Origin: an uncultured Spirochaetota bacterium
GTDB taxonomy: Bacteria; Spirochaetota; UBA4802; UBA5368
Reading direction: 5' to 3'
DNA: 18,379 nt
NCBI GenBank assembly: GCA_937864375.1
Contig: CALMJO010000271.1
Location: forward strand, 1-18,379
In this document: piece after piece, positions 7,161 to 15,242 of the stretch
Position numbering within the stretch: the stretch's first letter is position 1
How the letters are laid out: every line of letters starts with the position of its first letter
Notes under the pieces: generated by a model
The model's input: only the letters and a program-made list of their open reading frames with translations
What the model was told of the DNA's origin: nothing
Database searches by the model: none
Program-made: the position numbers and the translations under genes

Positions 7161-8612
7161 ATGGATAACGAATGCCTTCTTGCCTGTGCCGTGGGCGTCC
7201 CTGTAGCGGGCGCCTTCCTCATGCCGCTCGTCGGCCGCGCATCGAAGACCGTGCGCAACCTGCTTTCCCTCATCCTCATAACCGTGCCGCTGGGCGCCTC
7301 TATCGCCCTGATCCCAACCGTGCTCGCGGGCAAGACCGTGTACATCTCGGCCGCCATGCCCCTGGGCTTCAACATCAGCCTTGCCGCCGACGGGCTCGCG
7401 GTATTCATGGCAATTGTTTCTTCATTTATTAGCGCGGTCATCGCGCTGTACTCTTTCGACTACATTGACCACTATGAAAACCAGGACGAGTACTACCTCA
7501 TGATAGTCCTCTTCCTGGGCTCCATGATGGGGATATGCTACTCGGCGAACCTCATACCGCTGTACATCTTCTGGGAGCTCACGGCGCTCTCCAGCTGGAG
7601 GCTCATCGGCTTTTTCCGCGAGGAGCACTTCGTCAAGCGCGCCGACAAGGCCTTCCTGACGACGGTGTTCGGCGCGCTGCTCATGTTACTTGGCTTCATC
7701 ATGATCGGCCAGCAGGCGGGCAGCTTCGAGCTCGCGGTCATCAGGGACAAGCTCGCCGCCGAGCCCGTGTCCGCGGTCGCCGCGGGGCTCGTCATCGCGG
7801 GGATCCTGGCGAAGTCGGCGACGCTGCCCTTCCACACCTGGCTCCCCGACGCGGGCGTCGCCCCCTCCCCCGTCACGGCGCTCCTCCACGCGGCGGTGCT
7901 CGTGAAGATCGGCGTGTACGCCTACGCGCGCATCTTCGTGGCGACCATCGCCGCGGGTGCATTCTGGGACCAGGCGATTCCTGCCATCGCGCTCGCGAGC
8001 ACGCTCGTTTCGGCCGGCGCCGCGCTCGTCGAGACCGACATCAAGCGCATCATCGCGTATTCCACCGTGAGCCAGATCGGCTTCATCTTCCTGGGCCTCT
8101 CGTCGGGCACGGAGCTGGGCGTCACCGGCGCTTTGCTCTTCATACTCATGCACGGCATCGCGAAGGCGGGGCTTTTTCTCTCGGCCGGCATCATTGAGCA
8201 GAAGACGCACGTGCGCGACATCACCAAGCTGGGCGGACTCGTGAAGACCATGCCCGTGACGGCGGTCTCGTTTCTCCTGTGCGCGTTCTCGGTGATGGGC
8301 ATCCCGCCCTTTGGCGGCTTCTTCAGCAAGTACATGGTGATCACAGGGGCGCTCTCCGGCGGGCGCACCGCGCTCGCGATCGCGTTCGCCGCGTGCGGCT
8401 TCCTGACGATCGTGTACCTCTTCCGGCTCTTCAACGCCGTCTTCCTCAAGGAAGCGCCCTCGCAGGAAATACTGGTAAAGGAAGGCTCGCACACCATGGT
8501 ATTCTCCATTGCCATGCTTGCCGTTCTCTCTGTCGCCGGGGGCCTCCTGGTGAGCTACCCGGCCGAGTTCGGTCTCGAGGCCGTAAAACAGATCATGGGG
8601 CTTGTCAAATGA
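7161..8612 (+). CDS. Hydrogenase membrane subunit, antiporter-like 1 (NuoL/NuoM/HyfB family)
   Basis: 483-residue polytopic membrane protein of the proton-conducting transporter family. I chose ATG 7161, with AGGAG 11 nt upstream, over an ATG at 7134 that has no ribosome binding site. Key antiporter residues are present: E139 (FWELTA) in the TM5 position; K218 and the HTWLPDA segment (217-231); APSPVTALLHAA followed by K249; and AYSTVSQIG, the usual signature after the broken helix. GIAKAGLF supplies the distal lysine. PPFGGFFSK is also typical. It lacks a long C-terminal arm, so it resembles NuoM or a short NuoL. In group 4 hydrogenases such subunits are thought to carry ions driven by the redox reaction. 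First gene of the operon, overlapping the next by 4 bp (ATGA). Confidence 0.9.
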   Translation: MDNECLLACAVGVPVAGAFLMPLVGRASKTVRNLLSLILITVPLGASIALIPTVLAGKTVYISAAMPLGFNISLAADGLAVFMAIVSSFISAVIALYSFDYIDHYENQDEYYLMIVLFLGSMMGICYSANLIPLYIFWELTALSSWRLIGFFREEHFVKRADKAFLTTVFGALLMLLGFIMIGQQAGSFELAVIRDKLAAEPVSAVAAGLVIAGILAKSATLPFHTWLPDAGVAPSPVTALLHAAVLVKIGVYAYARIFVATIAAGAFWDQAIPAIALASTLVSAGAALVETDIKRIIAYSTVSQIGFIFLGLSSGTELGVTGALLFILMHGIAKAGLFLSAGIIEQKTHVRDITKLGGLVKTMPVTAVSFLLCAFSVMGIPPFGGFFSKYMVITGALSGGRTALAIAFAACGFLTIVYLFRLFNAVFLKEAPSQEILVKEGSHTMVFSIAMLAVLSVAGGLLVSYPAEFGLEAVKQIMGLVK

Positions 8613-10441
8613 GTGAACTCAATCTCGTCCTCCCGATTGCAGTCCCGATCATTGCGGGGATACTGGTGCTGCCGTTCAGAGCGGCACGGGGCACGGTGCA
8701 CGCGATCATCACCTTCGCGGTCGCGGCCTTCACGCTCGCGCTTTCGCTTGCGCTGTTTGGAAGCGAGGCCGCTCTCTCCGTCCCGTGGGCACCCTTTGGG
8801 CTCGACTTCTCGCTCAGGCTCTACTCGTTCAGCGCCTTCATACTCGTCGCGGCCGCGGGCTTCGGCACGCTCATATCGCTCTACGCGGCCGCCTTCATGC
8901 GGGGAAAGGAAAAGCAGAACCAGTTCTACGGCTACTTCCTCCTGACCATGGGCCTCGTGAACGGGGCCGTGCTTTCGGACAACCTGCTCCTCATGCTCTT
9001 TTTCTGGGAGGGCCTGCTCGTGCCCCTCTACGGCATGATCGCGATCGGAAGCGAAAAGTCGTACCGCACGGCGACCAAGGCCCTGATCATCGTGGGCGCG
9101 TCGGACCTCTGCATGATGCTCGGCATCGCCATGGTGTATTCCATCACCGGCACGCTTACAATTTCGAAGGTGAGCGTCGCGACGGGGAGCGCGCTCGGGA
9201 GCGCCGCGTTCATCCTCATGGCGATCGGCGCGTTCTCGAAGGCCGGCTCCATCCCGTTTCACAGCTGGATCCCCGACGCCGCGCGCGCGGCGGCGCTGCC
9301 CTTCATGGCCATACTTCCCGCGTCGCTCGAGAAGCTCCTGGGCATCTATTTCCTCTCGCGGATCTGCCTGGACCTCTTCGCGCTTACCCCAGATTCGTGG
9401 CTCTCGGTACTCCTCATGGCGCTCGGCTGCGTGACCATCATCATCGCCGTGCTCATGGCGCTCATCCAGAAGGAATACAAGCGCCTGCTCTCCTACCACG
9501 CGATCAGCCAGGTGGGCTACATGGTGCTCGGCATTGGGACCGCGGTGCCGATCGGCATCATGGGCGGGATCTTCCACATGATCAACCATGCCATCTACAA
9601 GAGCTGTCTCTTCCTCACCGGAGGCGCCGTCGAGCACAGGGCGGGCACCACGCAGCTCGAAAAGCTGGGAGGGCTTCGCGCGGCGATGCCCGTCACCTGC
9701 ATATGCTTTCTTGTCGCCGCGGCCTCCATCTCGGGAGTGCCGCCCTTCAACGGCTTCTTCTCCAAGGAGATGGTGTACGCCGGCGCCCTTGAGCGCGGAC
9801 CCGTCTTCTACATCTTCGCGGTCATCGGCTCCTTCTTTACCGCGGCGTCCTTTCTCAAGCTGGGACACGCCGTCTATTTCGATCGAAAGGGCGATGGCAT
9901 GGAAAGGGTGCGCGAAGCGTCGCCGGCCATGCTCATCCCCATGGTCGCCCTCGCGCTCCTGTGCGTCGTCTTTGGCGTCTGGAACGCGTGGCCGCTGGAC
10001 ACCCTCATCGCTCCCTCGATAGCCGCGAGCGGCGTCACCCCCGGTGAAACGCACGGAGGCGCGAGCGTGTTCCTCGTGGTGATGACCTGCGTCGCGCTCG
10101 GCGGTGCCATACTGAATCACCTTTCGGGCTATCACATAACGCGCCGCGGTTTCACGGCGGTGGACCACATCCACGAAACGCCCGGTCTCTCGTGGGCCTA
10201 CGAACGCGCCGAGAACCGCTACAACGACATCTACGACCTGGGGAAAAGGGCGCTCGTCTTCTGCGCAAGGCTATTAATGAAGGTCGATCGCGCCGTGGAC
10301 TGGGTGTTCGAGCGCCTCGCGGTCGCCGCGGCGTACGCGACGACCGCGCGCCTGCGCGCCCTGCAGACCGGGAACTACTCGCTCTATATCGTGCTCTGTC
10401 TCGCCGGAGCCGCCGCCGTGGTCGCATACCTGGTGCAATGA
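8609..10441 (+). CDS. Hydrogenase membrane subunit, antiporter-like 2 (NuoL family, long C-terminal arm)
   Basis: 610 residues, start set by the ATGA overlap with the preceding stop; the open frame extends further upstream but only as a shadow of that gene. Antiporter residues: E134 (FFWEG), K211 (FSKAG) with SIPFHSWIPDA, and K242 (EKLLG). The segment after IPDA is AARAAALPFMAILPASLEK in place of the common APTPVSALIHAATMV, a distinct sub-type. SYHAISQVGYM and NHAIYKS fit the family. The last about 90 residues, from GLSWAYERAENRYNDIYD through the charged amphipathic stretch to LQTGNYSLYIVL and a final membrane helix, match the NuoL plan of a lateral helix anchored by an extra helix. This subunit probably sits distally and clamps the membrane arm (inference from complex I). 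Confidence 0.9.
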   Translation: MSELNLVLPIAVPIIAGILVLPFRAARGTVHAIITFAVAAFTLALSLALFGSEAALSVPWAPFGLDFSLRLYSFSAFILVAAAGFGTLISLYAAAFMRGKEKQNQFYGYFLLTMGLVNGAVLSDNLLLMLFFWEGLLVPLYGMIAIGSEKSYRTATKALIIVGASDLCMMLGIAMVYSITGTLTISKVSVATGSALGSAAFILMAIGAFSKAGSIPFHSWIPDAARAAALPFMAILPASLEKLLGIYFLSRICLDLFALTPDSWLSVLLMALGCVTIIIAVLMALIQKEYKRLLSYHAISQVGYMVLGIGTAVPIGIMGGIFHMINHAIYKSCLFLTGGAVEHRAGTTQLEKLGGLRAAMPVTCICFLVAAASISGVPPFNGFFSKEMVYAGALERGPVFYIFAVIGSFFTAASFLKLGHAVYFDRKGDGMERVREASPAMLIPMVALALLCVVFGVWNAWPLDTLIAPSIAASGVTPGETHGGASVFLVVMTCVALGGAILNHLSGYHITRRGFTAVDHIHETPGLSWAYERAENRYNDIYDLGKRALVFCARLLMKVDRAVDWVFERLAVAAAYATTARLRALQTGNYSLYIVLCLAGAAAVVAYLVQ

Positions 10442-10454
10442 TGGGAGAAATGCC

Positions 10455-11888
10455 ATGCCTACCCTGTTGATAATCCTGCCGCTGGCGCTCTTGCTCATCC
10501 TCAACCTTCCCCTGCTCCGGGCCGCAAGGCGCGTATCGTTCTGGCTCTGCGCGGTCCTCGCGCTGGCCCAGGTCGTCGCGACCGCCACGCACATGGGAGG
10601 ACTCATCCCGGATCTTGGCGCCGCGTTCGATCCCTACATCGTTCTTCAACTCCGCATGACCGGGCTGTCCGAGGTGGTGCTGCTCGCGATCGGGATCGTG
10701 GTGCTCGCGAGCCTCTTCACCGCGCGCGCCATGATTGCGGACCACGATGAACGCTTCAAGTTCGGGAACCTCGTGATACTGGCGATGATGGGCCTTAACG
10801 GCACGGCGCTCCTGGCGGACCTCATCTCGCTCTACGTATTTATTGAGATCACCGCGGTCTCCTCGTTCATACTGATCGCGTTCGACAGGGACTCCGACGG
10901 GCTCGAGGGATCGTTCAAGTACATTATCCTTTCCGCGGTGGCGACGGCCGCGCTGCTCGCTTCGATCGCGCTCTTCATGATGGTCTCGCCCGACACCTCG
11001 TTCGCCGCGGTGCGTGCGGCGCTGGCCGTGTCGCAGCATTCGTTCTACGTAAACCTGGCCGCGGGCCTCCTGCTCTGCGGGCTTTTCGTCAAGGGGGGAC
11101 TGGTCCCCTTCCACTGGTGGCTTCCCGACGCGTATTCGTCGGCTCCGGCGCCCGCATCGGTGCTTCTCGCGGGCATCATCACAAAGGTCTCGGGCATCTA
11201 CGCCCTCATCGTCGTCTCGACCTCGATCCTCACGGTGGGCGGCGCGGCGGGCGAGGTCATCATGGTGCTGGGCATCGTCTCCGCGATAGCGGGGGCGCTC
11301 CTGGCCCTGGGACAGAGGGACATGAAGCGGATGCTGGCATACTCGAGCGTGAGCCAGGTGGGCTACATCATGCTGGGACTGGGCTCCGGGACGGCGCTGG
11401 GCGTCGCGGGCGCCGTGTTCCATTTTTTCAACCACGCGATTTTTAAATCGCTGCTCTTCGTCAACGCCGCCGCGGTCGAAGGCTCCCTGGGAACGCGCGA
11501 CATGGACCGGATGGGCGGCATCGCGTCAAAGATGCCGGTGACCGGCGTGACGTCCATAATCGGCTTTTTTTCCGCCGCCGGCATCCCGCCGCTGGCGGGC
11601 TTCTGGAGCAAGGTGATGATCATCATAGCGCTGTGGCAGGCCGGGCATCAAACCGCGTCCGTTGTCGCCGTGCTGGTGGGCGTGCTCACCCTTGCATATT
11701 TTCTCTCCATGCAGCGCAGGGTCTTCTTTGGCAGGCTCCGCGAGGGGCTCGGGGAAATCCGGGAGGCGCGCATGTCGATACTCGTTCCCGCGGTGTCGCT
11801 CGCGCTCATCACCGTGGCCGCGGGATTATTCTTCAAACCGGTCTTCTCGAAGATCATCATGCCGGTCGGCGAGATGCTGGTGAAATGA
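10455..11888 (+). CDS. Hydrogenase membrane subunit, antiporter-like 3 (NuoN/MrpD family)
   Basis: 477 residues, ATG preceded by GGGAG 7 nt away and 13 bp after the previous stop. Features: E131 in YVFIEITAVSSF (TM5 glutamate); K213 in FVKGGLVPFHWWLPDAY; SSAPAPASVLLAGIITK with K244, the form typical of MrpD and NuoN; AYSSVSQVGYIMLG; NHAIFKSLLF with the distal lysine; and IPPLAGFWSK. Many more small and hydrophobic residues form about 14 membrane helices. As the third antiporter-like gene it completes a three-channel membrane arm, as in complex I and HyfBDF, whereas Ech and MBH have fewer units of this size. It is followed 13 bp later by the NuoJ-like gene. Assignment to NuoN rather than NuoM rests on the helix-5 and helix-7 sequence style and is less certain than family membership. 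Confidence 0.88.
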   Translation: MPTLLIILPLALLLILNLPLLRAARRVSFWLCAVLALAQVVATATHMGGLIPDLGAAFDPYIVLQLRMTGLSEVVLLAIGIVVLASLFTARAMIADHDERFKFGNLVILAMMGLNGTALLADLISLYVFIEITAVSSFILIAFDRDSDGLEGSFKYIILSAVATAALLASIALFMMVSPDTSFAAVRAALAVSQHSFYVNLAAGLLLCGLFVKGGLVPFHWWLPDAYSSAPAPASVLLAGIITKVSGIYALIVVSTSILTVGGAAGEVIMVLGIVSAIAGALLALGQRDMKRMLAYSSVSQVGYIMLGLGSGTALGVAGAVFHFFNHAIFKSLLFVNAAAVEGSLGTRDMDRMGGIASKMPVTGVTSIIGFFSAAGIPPLAGFWSKVMIIIALWQAGHQTASVVAVLVGVLTLAYFLSMQRRVFFGRLREGLGEIREARMSILVPAVSLALITVAAGLFFKPVFSKIIMPVGEMLVK

Positions 11889-11901
11889 ACGGGGTATACC
11901 C

Positions 11902-12408
11902 ATGATCGATGACCTGGTAGTAAACGCCGCGCTCTGCATGCTGATGACGGCGGCGGCAATCTGGACGGTCGTCACGGTCCGGTTGCTGCGCGCGGCGATC
12001 GGCCTCGCCCTCACGAGCGCGCTCCTCACCATAGTCATGTACCGGTTCGGCTCGCCCCTCGCGGCGGCCTTCGAGCTTTCGGTGTGCGCGGGACTCATAT
12101 CGGTCATATTCGTGAGCGCGATCACGCTCACCTCGCGCCTGAGCTCCGATCGGCTGAACCAGCGCGAGAGCGAGGTCCTCAGGCGCTTCTGGTTCCTCCC
12201 GCTCCTTGTGATCATCGCGGGTGTGATCCTCTACAAGACCAGTATCCCGATCGAAATTATAGCCTTCGAGGGAAAAACCGCCGCGCAGGACGACGTGCGC
12301 TCCATCATCTGGAACACGCGCCACCTGGACCTGATCGGGCAGATCGCGATTTTATTGGCGGGCGCAATCGGCGTGGTATTATTGTTCAAGGAGCGCAAAC
12401 ATGGCTGA
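11902..12408 (+). CDS. Hydrogenase membrane subunit, NuoJ-like (MbhD/MbhE type)
   Basis: 168 residues, start ATG with ACGGGG upstream. The central helix AAFELSVCAGLISVIFV (55-71) corresponds to the NuoJ TM3 segment (AAVQ..VYAG...VLFLFV), with C where NuoJ usually has Y and with a membrane glutamate E58. The N-terminal part resembles the DUF4040/MbhD helix pair. The C-terminal part, from about 137 (NTRHLDLIGQIAILL) to FKERK, resembles MbhE or the last NuoJ helix. About five membrane helices are expected. Complex I NuoJ links the NuoH-like heel to the antiporter modules; here it likely does the same. It overlaps the NuoK-like gene by 8 bp. Orthology to NuoJ is inferred from motif pattern, gene position next to NuoK and helix number, as sequence divergence in this subunit is high. 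Confidence 0.75.
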   Translation: MIDDLVVNAALCMLMTAAAIWTVVTVRLLRAAIGLALTSALLTIVMYRFGSPLAAAFELSVCAGLISVIFVSAITLTSRLSSDRLNQRESEVLRRFWFLPLLVIIAGVILYKTSIPIEIIAFEGKTAAQDDVRSIIWNTRHLDLIGQIAILLAGAIGVVLLFKERKHG

Positions 12409-12718
12409 CAGCGTATACGTATTCTGGCTCTTTGGCATCTTCGTGGCGCTCCTTGCGATCGTGGGCTTTTACTGCATCCTCATCACCTCGAACCTGATCC
12501 GCACGCTCATCGGGATGGAGATCGTCACAAAGGCGGTGACCTTTCTCATCATACTGGTGGGCCGCAGCACCGGGAACACCGGGCTCGCCCAGTCATTCGC
12601 CATCACCCTCATCGTGGTCGAGGTGGTGGTGATCGTGGTCGCGAGCGGCGTGGTGATATCGGTGTTCAGGCGAAACGGCTCCATCGACGTGAACCTGTTC
12701 AGAAACTTAAAGGGGTAA
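12401..12718 (+). CDS. Hydrogenase membrane subunit, NuoK-like (MbhG/MnhC type)
   Basis: 105 residues in three predicted membrane helices, the normal size of NuoK. The two membrane glutamates considered essential for ion transfer are kept: E40 in IGMEIVTKAV and E74 in IVVEVVVIVV. GFYCILITSNLIRTLIG at 22-38 matches the first NuoK loop and helix pattern. It starts 8 bp inside the preceding gene and ends 4 bp before the NuoA-like gene, so translational coupling is likely. In complex I, NuoK passes protons between NuoJ/H and the first antiporter; the conserved residues suggest the same here. Confidence 0.88.
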   Translation: MADSVYVFWLFGIFVALLAIVGFYCILITSNLIRTLIGMEIVTKAVTFLIILVGRSTGNTGLAQSFAITLIVVEVVVIVVASGVVISVFRRNGSIDVNLFRNLKG

Positions 12719-12722
12719 GGCT

Positions 12723-13055
12723 ATGGATACCTGGCTGCTCTCTCCTCCGTTCATTTTCATAATCGTCTTCTCTCTCGCGGGCGCGGCCCTTGCCGTCTTT
12801 CTGCACACGGCCCGACGGAAGCACGGCGAGGTGTGCGCATCGCAGGAGCCCTACGCCTGCGGCGAGGACATCCACAGCCATCTCGTCCAGCCGGACTACA
12901 GCACGTTCTTCCCCTTCGCGTTTTATTTTACCATATTACACGTAGTCGCGCTCTTCATCTCGACCGTGCCGGCCGAAACGACGGCCAGCTTTTCCATCGC
13001 GGTCATCTACATCCTGGGCGCGATGATCGGCATGTTCATTCTCCTGGAGAAATAG
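12723..13055 (+). CDS. Small membrane subunit, NuoA-like (ND3 type)
   Basis: 110 residues with three predicted membrane helices (about 10-28, 62-82, 86-107) and a hydrophilic first loop, the topology of NuoA/ND3. The loop contains EPYACGED (42-49), which matches the NuoA motif pYxCG; C46 sits where ND3 has its conserved loop cysteine. Helix 2 begins FFPFAFYFTILHV, similar to NuoA (rF.vkFYl.A..F), but the acidic FD.E motif that follows in NuoA is replaced by hydrophobic residues. The gene lies between NuoK- and NuoB-like genes, in the same relation to NuoB, C, D as in nuo operons. Sequence evidence is short, so homology to NuoA is probable and not proven; a lineage-specific small hydrogenase subunit is the alternative. 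Confidence 0.7.
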   Translation: MDTWLLSPPFIFIIVFSLAGAALAVFLHTARRKHGEVCASQEPYACGEDIHSHLVQPDYSTFFPFAFYFTILHVVALFISTVPAETTASFSIAVIYILGAMIGMFILLEK

Positions 13056-13058
13056 GCC

Positions 13059-13502
13059 ATGGGCATAGGTAAAAAGATAATGACGTGGGCCAGGATCAAA
13101 TCGCCGTGGATCCTGCACTTTAATTCGGGCTCCTGCAACGGCTGCGACATCGAGATCGTGGCGGCGCTCACGCCCCGGTTCGACGTCGAGCGCTTTGGCG
13201 TGATCATCAGGGGCACGCCCCGCCACGCGGACGTGCTCGTCTGCTCGGGACCGGTGACGCGGCAGATCAGGGACCGTCTCAAGCGCATCTACGACCAGAT
13301 GCCCTCCCCCAAGTTCGTGGTCGCGGTGGGGACCTGCGCCTGCACAGGCGGCGTCTTCGACGGGTGCTACAACGTTCTGGGCGGGATCGATTCGGTGATC
13401 CCGGTGTCGGCGTACATCCCGGGGTGCCCGGTGAACCCGGAGGCGATCATCGACGGCGTCGTGAAGCTCGTGGGGAGCCTGGAAGAGGGCAAGAGCGCAT
13501 GA
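13059..13502 (+). CDS. [NiFe]-hydrogenase small subunit, NuoB-like (HyfI/HycG/EchC type)
   Basis: 147 residues, the short single-cluster form of the hydrogenase small subunit. Proximal [4Fe-4S] ligands are C26 and C29 (GSCNGCDIE), C93 (GTCACTGG) and C123 (IPGCPVNP). The first pair is spaced CxxC, as in group 4 hydrogenases, while NuoB of complex I has adjacent cysteines. The cluster passes electrons between the NuoI-like subunit and the Ni-Fe site of the large subunit. It starts 3 bp after the NuoA-like stop. No Tat signal is present, as expected for a cytoplasm-facing energy-converting hydrogenase. Length and motifs agree with the family; confidence is high. Confidence 0.94.
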   Translation: MGIGKKIMTWARIKSPWILHFNSGSCNGCDIEIVAALTPRFDVERFGVIIRGTPRHADVLVCSGPVTRQIRDRLKRIYDQMPSPKFVVAVGTCACTGGVFDGCYNVLGGIDSVIPVSAYIPGCPVNPEAIIDGVVKLVGSLEEGKSA

Positions 13503-13530
13503 CCGTACATCTGGCTGGGGGGTGATCATC

Positions 13531-14001
13531 ATGGAAGAAGAAAAGACAGTAAACGAGCTCGTGGGCGAATTTCCTTTCCTGGACGGCGCCGTCCGCGTCC
13601 CGCGCGCGCGTCGCATATTCGTCACCGTTCCCCTCGACAGGTTCCAGTCCGTCTTCAGGCGCCTGGTCGAGGCGAAGGGATTCACCTATCTCACTACCAT
13701 CACGGGCCTCGACACCGGCGAGACGTTCACCCTACTCTACCACCTCGCCGCGGAAAACGGCGTCGTCTGCACGCTGGGCACGAGCGTCCCGCGCGCGAAC
13801 CCGGAGATCGAATCCGTTTCGCGCTTTTTCAACGGCGGCGACATCTACGAGCGCGAGCTGGTGGACCTCCTGGGCATACGCGTGAACGGCCTCCCCAAGG
13901 GAAACCGCTACCCGCTGCCCGACGACTGGCCCGCGAATCAGTACCCTTTAAGAAAAGACTGGCGGCCAGAGGGAGCACCGGCCGAACCGGCCGAGGAGTA
14001 A
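13531..14001 (+). CDS. Hydrogenase peripheral subunit, NuoC-like (30 kDa subunit family)
   Basis: 156 residues. The ATG at 13531 follows GGGGGGTG at ideal spacing; an upstream in-frame GTG at 13522 lies inside that site and is unlikely. Family signatures are near the C-terminus: YERELVDLLGI (106-116, the E-RE..D..GI motif of the 30 kDa subunit), then RYPLPDDWP (126-134) and YPLRKDW (138-144). The subunit has no cofactor; it supports the junction of the NuoB- and NuoD-like subunits. It is a separate gene, as in Ech (EchD) and complex I of many bacteria, and not fused to the large subunit as in HycE/HyfG. It stops 4 bp before the large subunit gene. Confidence 0.9.
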   Translation: MEEEKTVNELVGEFPFLDGAVRVPRARRIFVTVPLDRFQSVFRRLVEAKGFTYLTTITGLDTGETFTLLYHLAAENGVVCTLGTSVPRANPEIESVSRFFNGGDIYERELVDLLGIRVNGLPKGNRYPLPDDWPANQYPLRKDWRPEGAPAEPAEE

Positions 14002-14005
14002 GATC

Positions 14006-15220
14006 ATGTCGGACCATTCAATAACCGTACCAATAGGACCGCAGCACCCGGCGCTCAAGGAGCCCGCAGGCTTCATGCTCCAGGTGAGCGGCGAGAAAAT
14101 AACCGGCGTCTCCATACGCCTGGGCTACAACCATCGCGGCATCGAAAAGGCCTGCGAGGACCGCAGCTACATCCAGGACATCTACCTGATCGAGCGCATC
14201 TGCGGCATCTGTTCGCACTCGCATTCGACGGCCTTCATACAGGCGGTCGAGGAGATCGCCGGGCTCCAGGTGCCGCCGCGCGCGCAGTATATCCGCACGC
14301 TCGTCGCGGAGCTCGAACGCCTTCACAGCCACCTGCTCTGGCTCGGGGTCGCGGGGCACGAGATAGGCTTCGACACGCTCCTCATGTACACCTGGCGCGA
14401 CCGAGAATCGGTGCTGGACCTGCTCGCCGACCTCACGGGAAACCGCGTGAACTACGGCATCAACACCATTGGCGGGGTGCGCCGGGACATAGACCCCGCG
14501 AAGATCGAGAACATTCTTAAAATTGTCGACGCTGTTGAAGAGCGGACGAAGTACTACATCAATCTCGCCACCGAGGAGACCACGCTCATCCAGCGGCTCT
14601 CCGGGGTGGGCGCGCTTTCAAAGGAGGATGCGCTGAGGCTCGGCGCGGTGGGACCCACGGCGCGTGCGTCGGGAGTCGCGCGCGACGTGCGCAGGGACGA
14701 TCCCTACATCTCCTACGGGGAGCTCGATTTCAAGGTGTGCACGAGCGACCAGTGCGACGTGTACGGCAGGACCGTGGTGAGGCTTTTGGAGCTCATGGAG
14801 TCATTCTCAATCATCCGCCAGGTCTGCGCGAAGATGCCCGACGGCCCGGTGAGCGTGAAGGCGCCGCGAAAGGTCCCCGCGGGAGAGGCCCTCAGCCGCT
14901 ACGAGGCGCCGCGCGGCGAGGACGTGCACTACGTCCGCGCGAACGGGACCGACCGCCCCGAGCGCGTGAAGGTGCGCGCCCCCACGCTCGCGAATCTCCA
15001 GTCGGTCGCGAAGATGCTCGAGGACCGCTACCTTGCCGACACGCCCATCATCATCGCCGCGATCGACCCCTGCTTCTCCTGTACCGACCGCATGATCGTG
15101 ACCGACGAGCGCTCGGGCAGCACGCGCGGGATGTGCTGGGACGAGCTCAGGCGCCACGGGATCGAATGGTACCGCGCGCGCGGCATCGACACCACGAGGA
15201 TCAAGCTCGCGCTGCCGTGA
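14006..15220 (+). CDS. [NiFe]-hydrogenase large (catalytic) subunit, NuoD-like, group 4
   Basis: 404 residues; GAGGAG lies 7 nt before the ATG. This is the Ni-Fe subunit: L1 motif ERICGICSHSHS with C66, C69 and H73; L2 motif DPCFSCTDR with C356 and C359. All four Ni-Fe cysteines are thus present, which separates it from quinone-reducing NuoD and from the cysteine-less Ehr group. The GPQHPA (11-16) and GYNHRGIEK (40-48) segments are shared with NuoD. After R362 there is a 42-residue tail; in HycE cleavage occurs after the equivalent arginine, so the same is expected here, performed by the protease encoded three genes on. Catalyses reversible H2 formation or oxidation on the cytoplasmic side of the membrane. 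Confidence 0.95.
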   Translation: MSDHSITVPIGPQHPALKEPAGFMLQVSGEKITGVSIRLGYNHRGIEKACEDRSYIQDIYLIERICGICSHSHSTAFIQAVEEIAGLQVPPRAQYIRTLVAELERLHSHLLWLGVAGHEIGFDTLLMYTWRDRESVLDLLADLTGNRVNYGINTIGGVRRDIDPAKIENILKIVDAVEERTKYYINLATEETTLIQRLSGVGALSKEDALRLGAVGPTARASGVARDVRRDDPYISYGELDFKVCTSDQCDVYGRTVVRLLELMESFSIIRQVCAKMPDGPVSVKAPRKVPAGEALSRYEAPRGEDVHYVRANGTDRPERVKVRAPTLANLQSVAKMLEDRYLADTPIIIAAIDPCFSCTDRMIVTDERSGSTRGMCWDELRRHGIEWYRARGIDTTRIKLALP

Positions 15221-15242
15221 CGCTCGAGCGTGTGAGGACATA

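Noticed and set aside
8555..10174. Long minus-strand frame (539 codons) opposite the second antiporter-like gene, and similar ones at 10152-11435 and 16912-17883
   Set aside because: All are low-complexity His/Arg/Glu-rich shadows of clearly coding GC-rich genes, with no motifs or ribosome binding sites.
14006..15220. Reading the locus as a complex I-like quinone or F420 oxidoreductase (Nuo/Fpo) without hydrogenase activity
   Set aside because: All four Ni-Fe cysteines, the CxxC spacing in the small subunit and a maturation protease are present, which those complexes lack.
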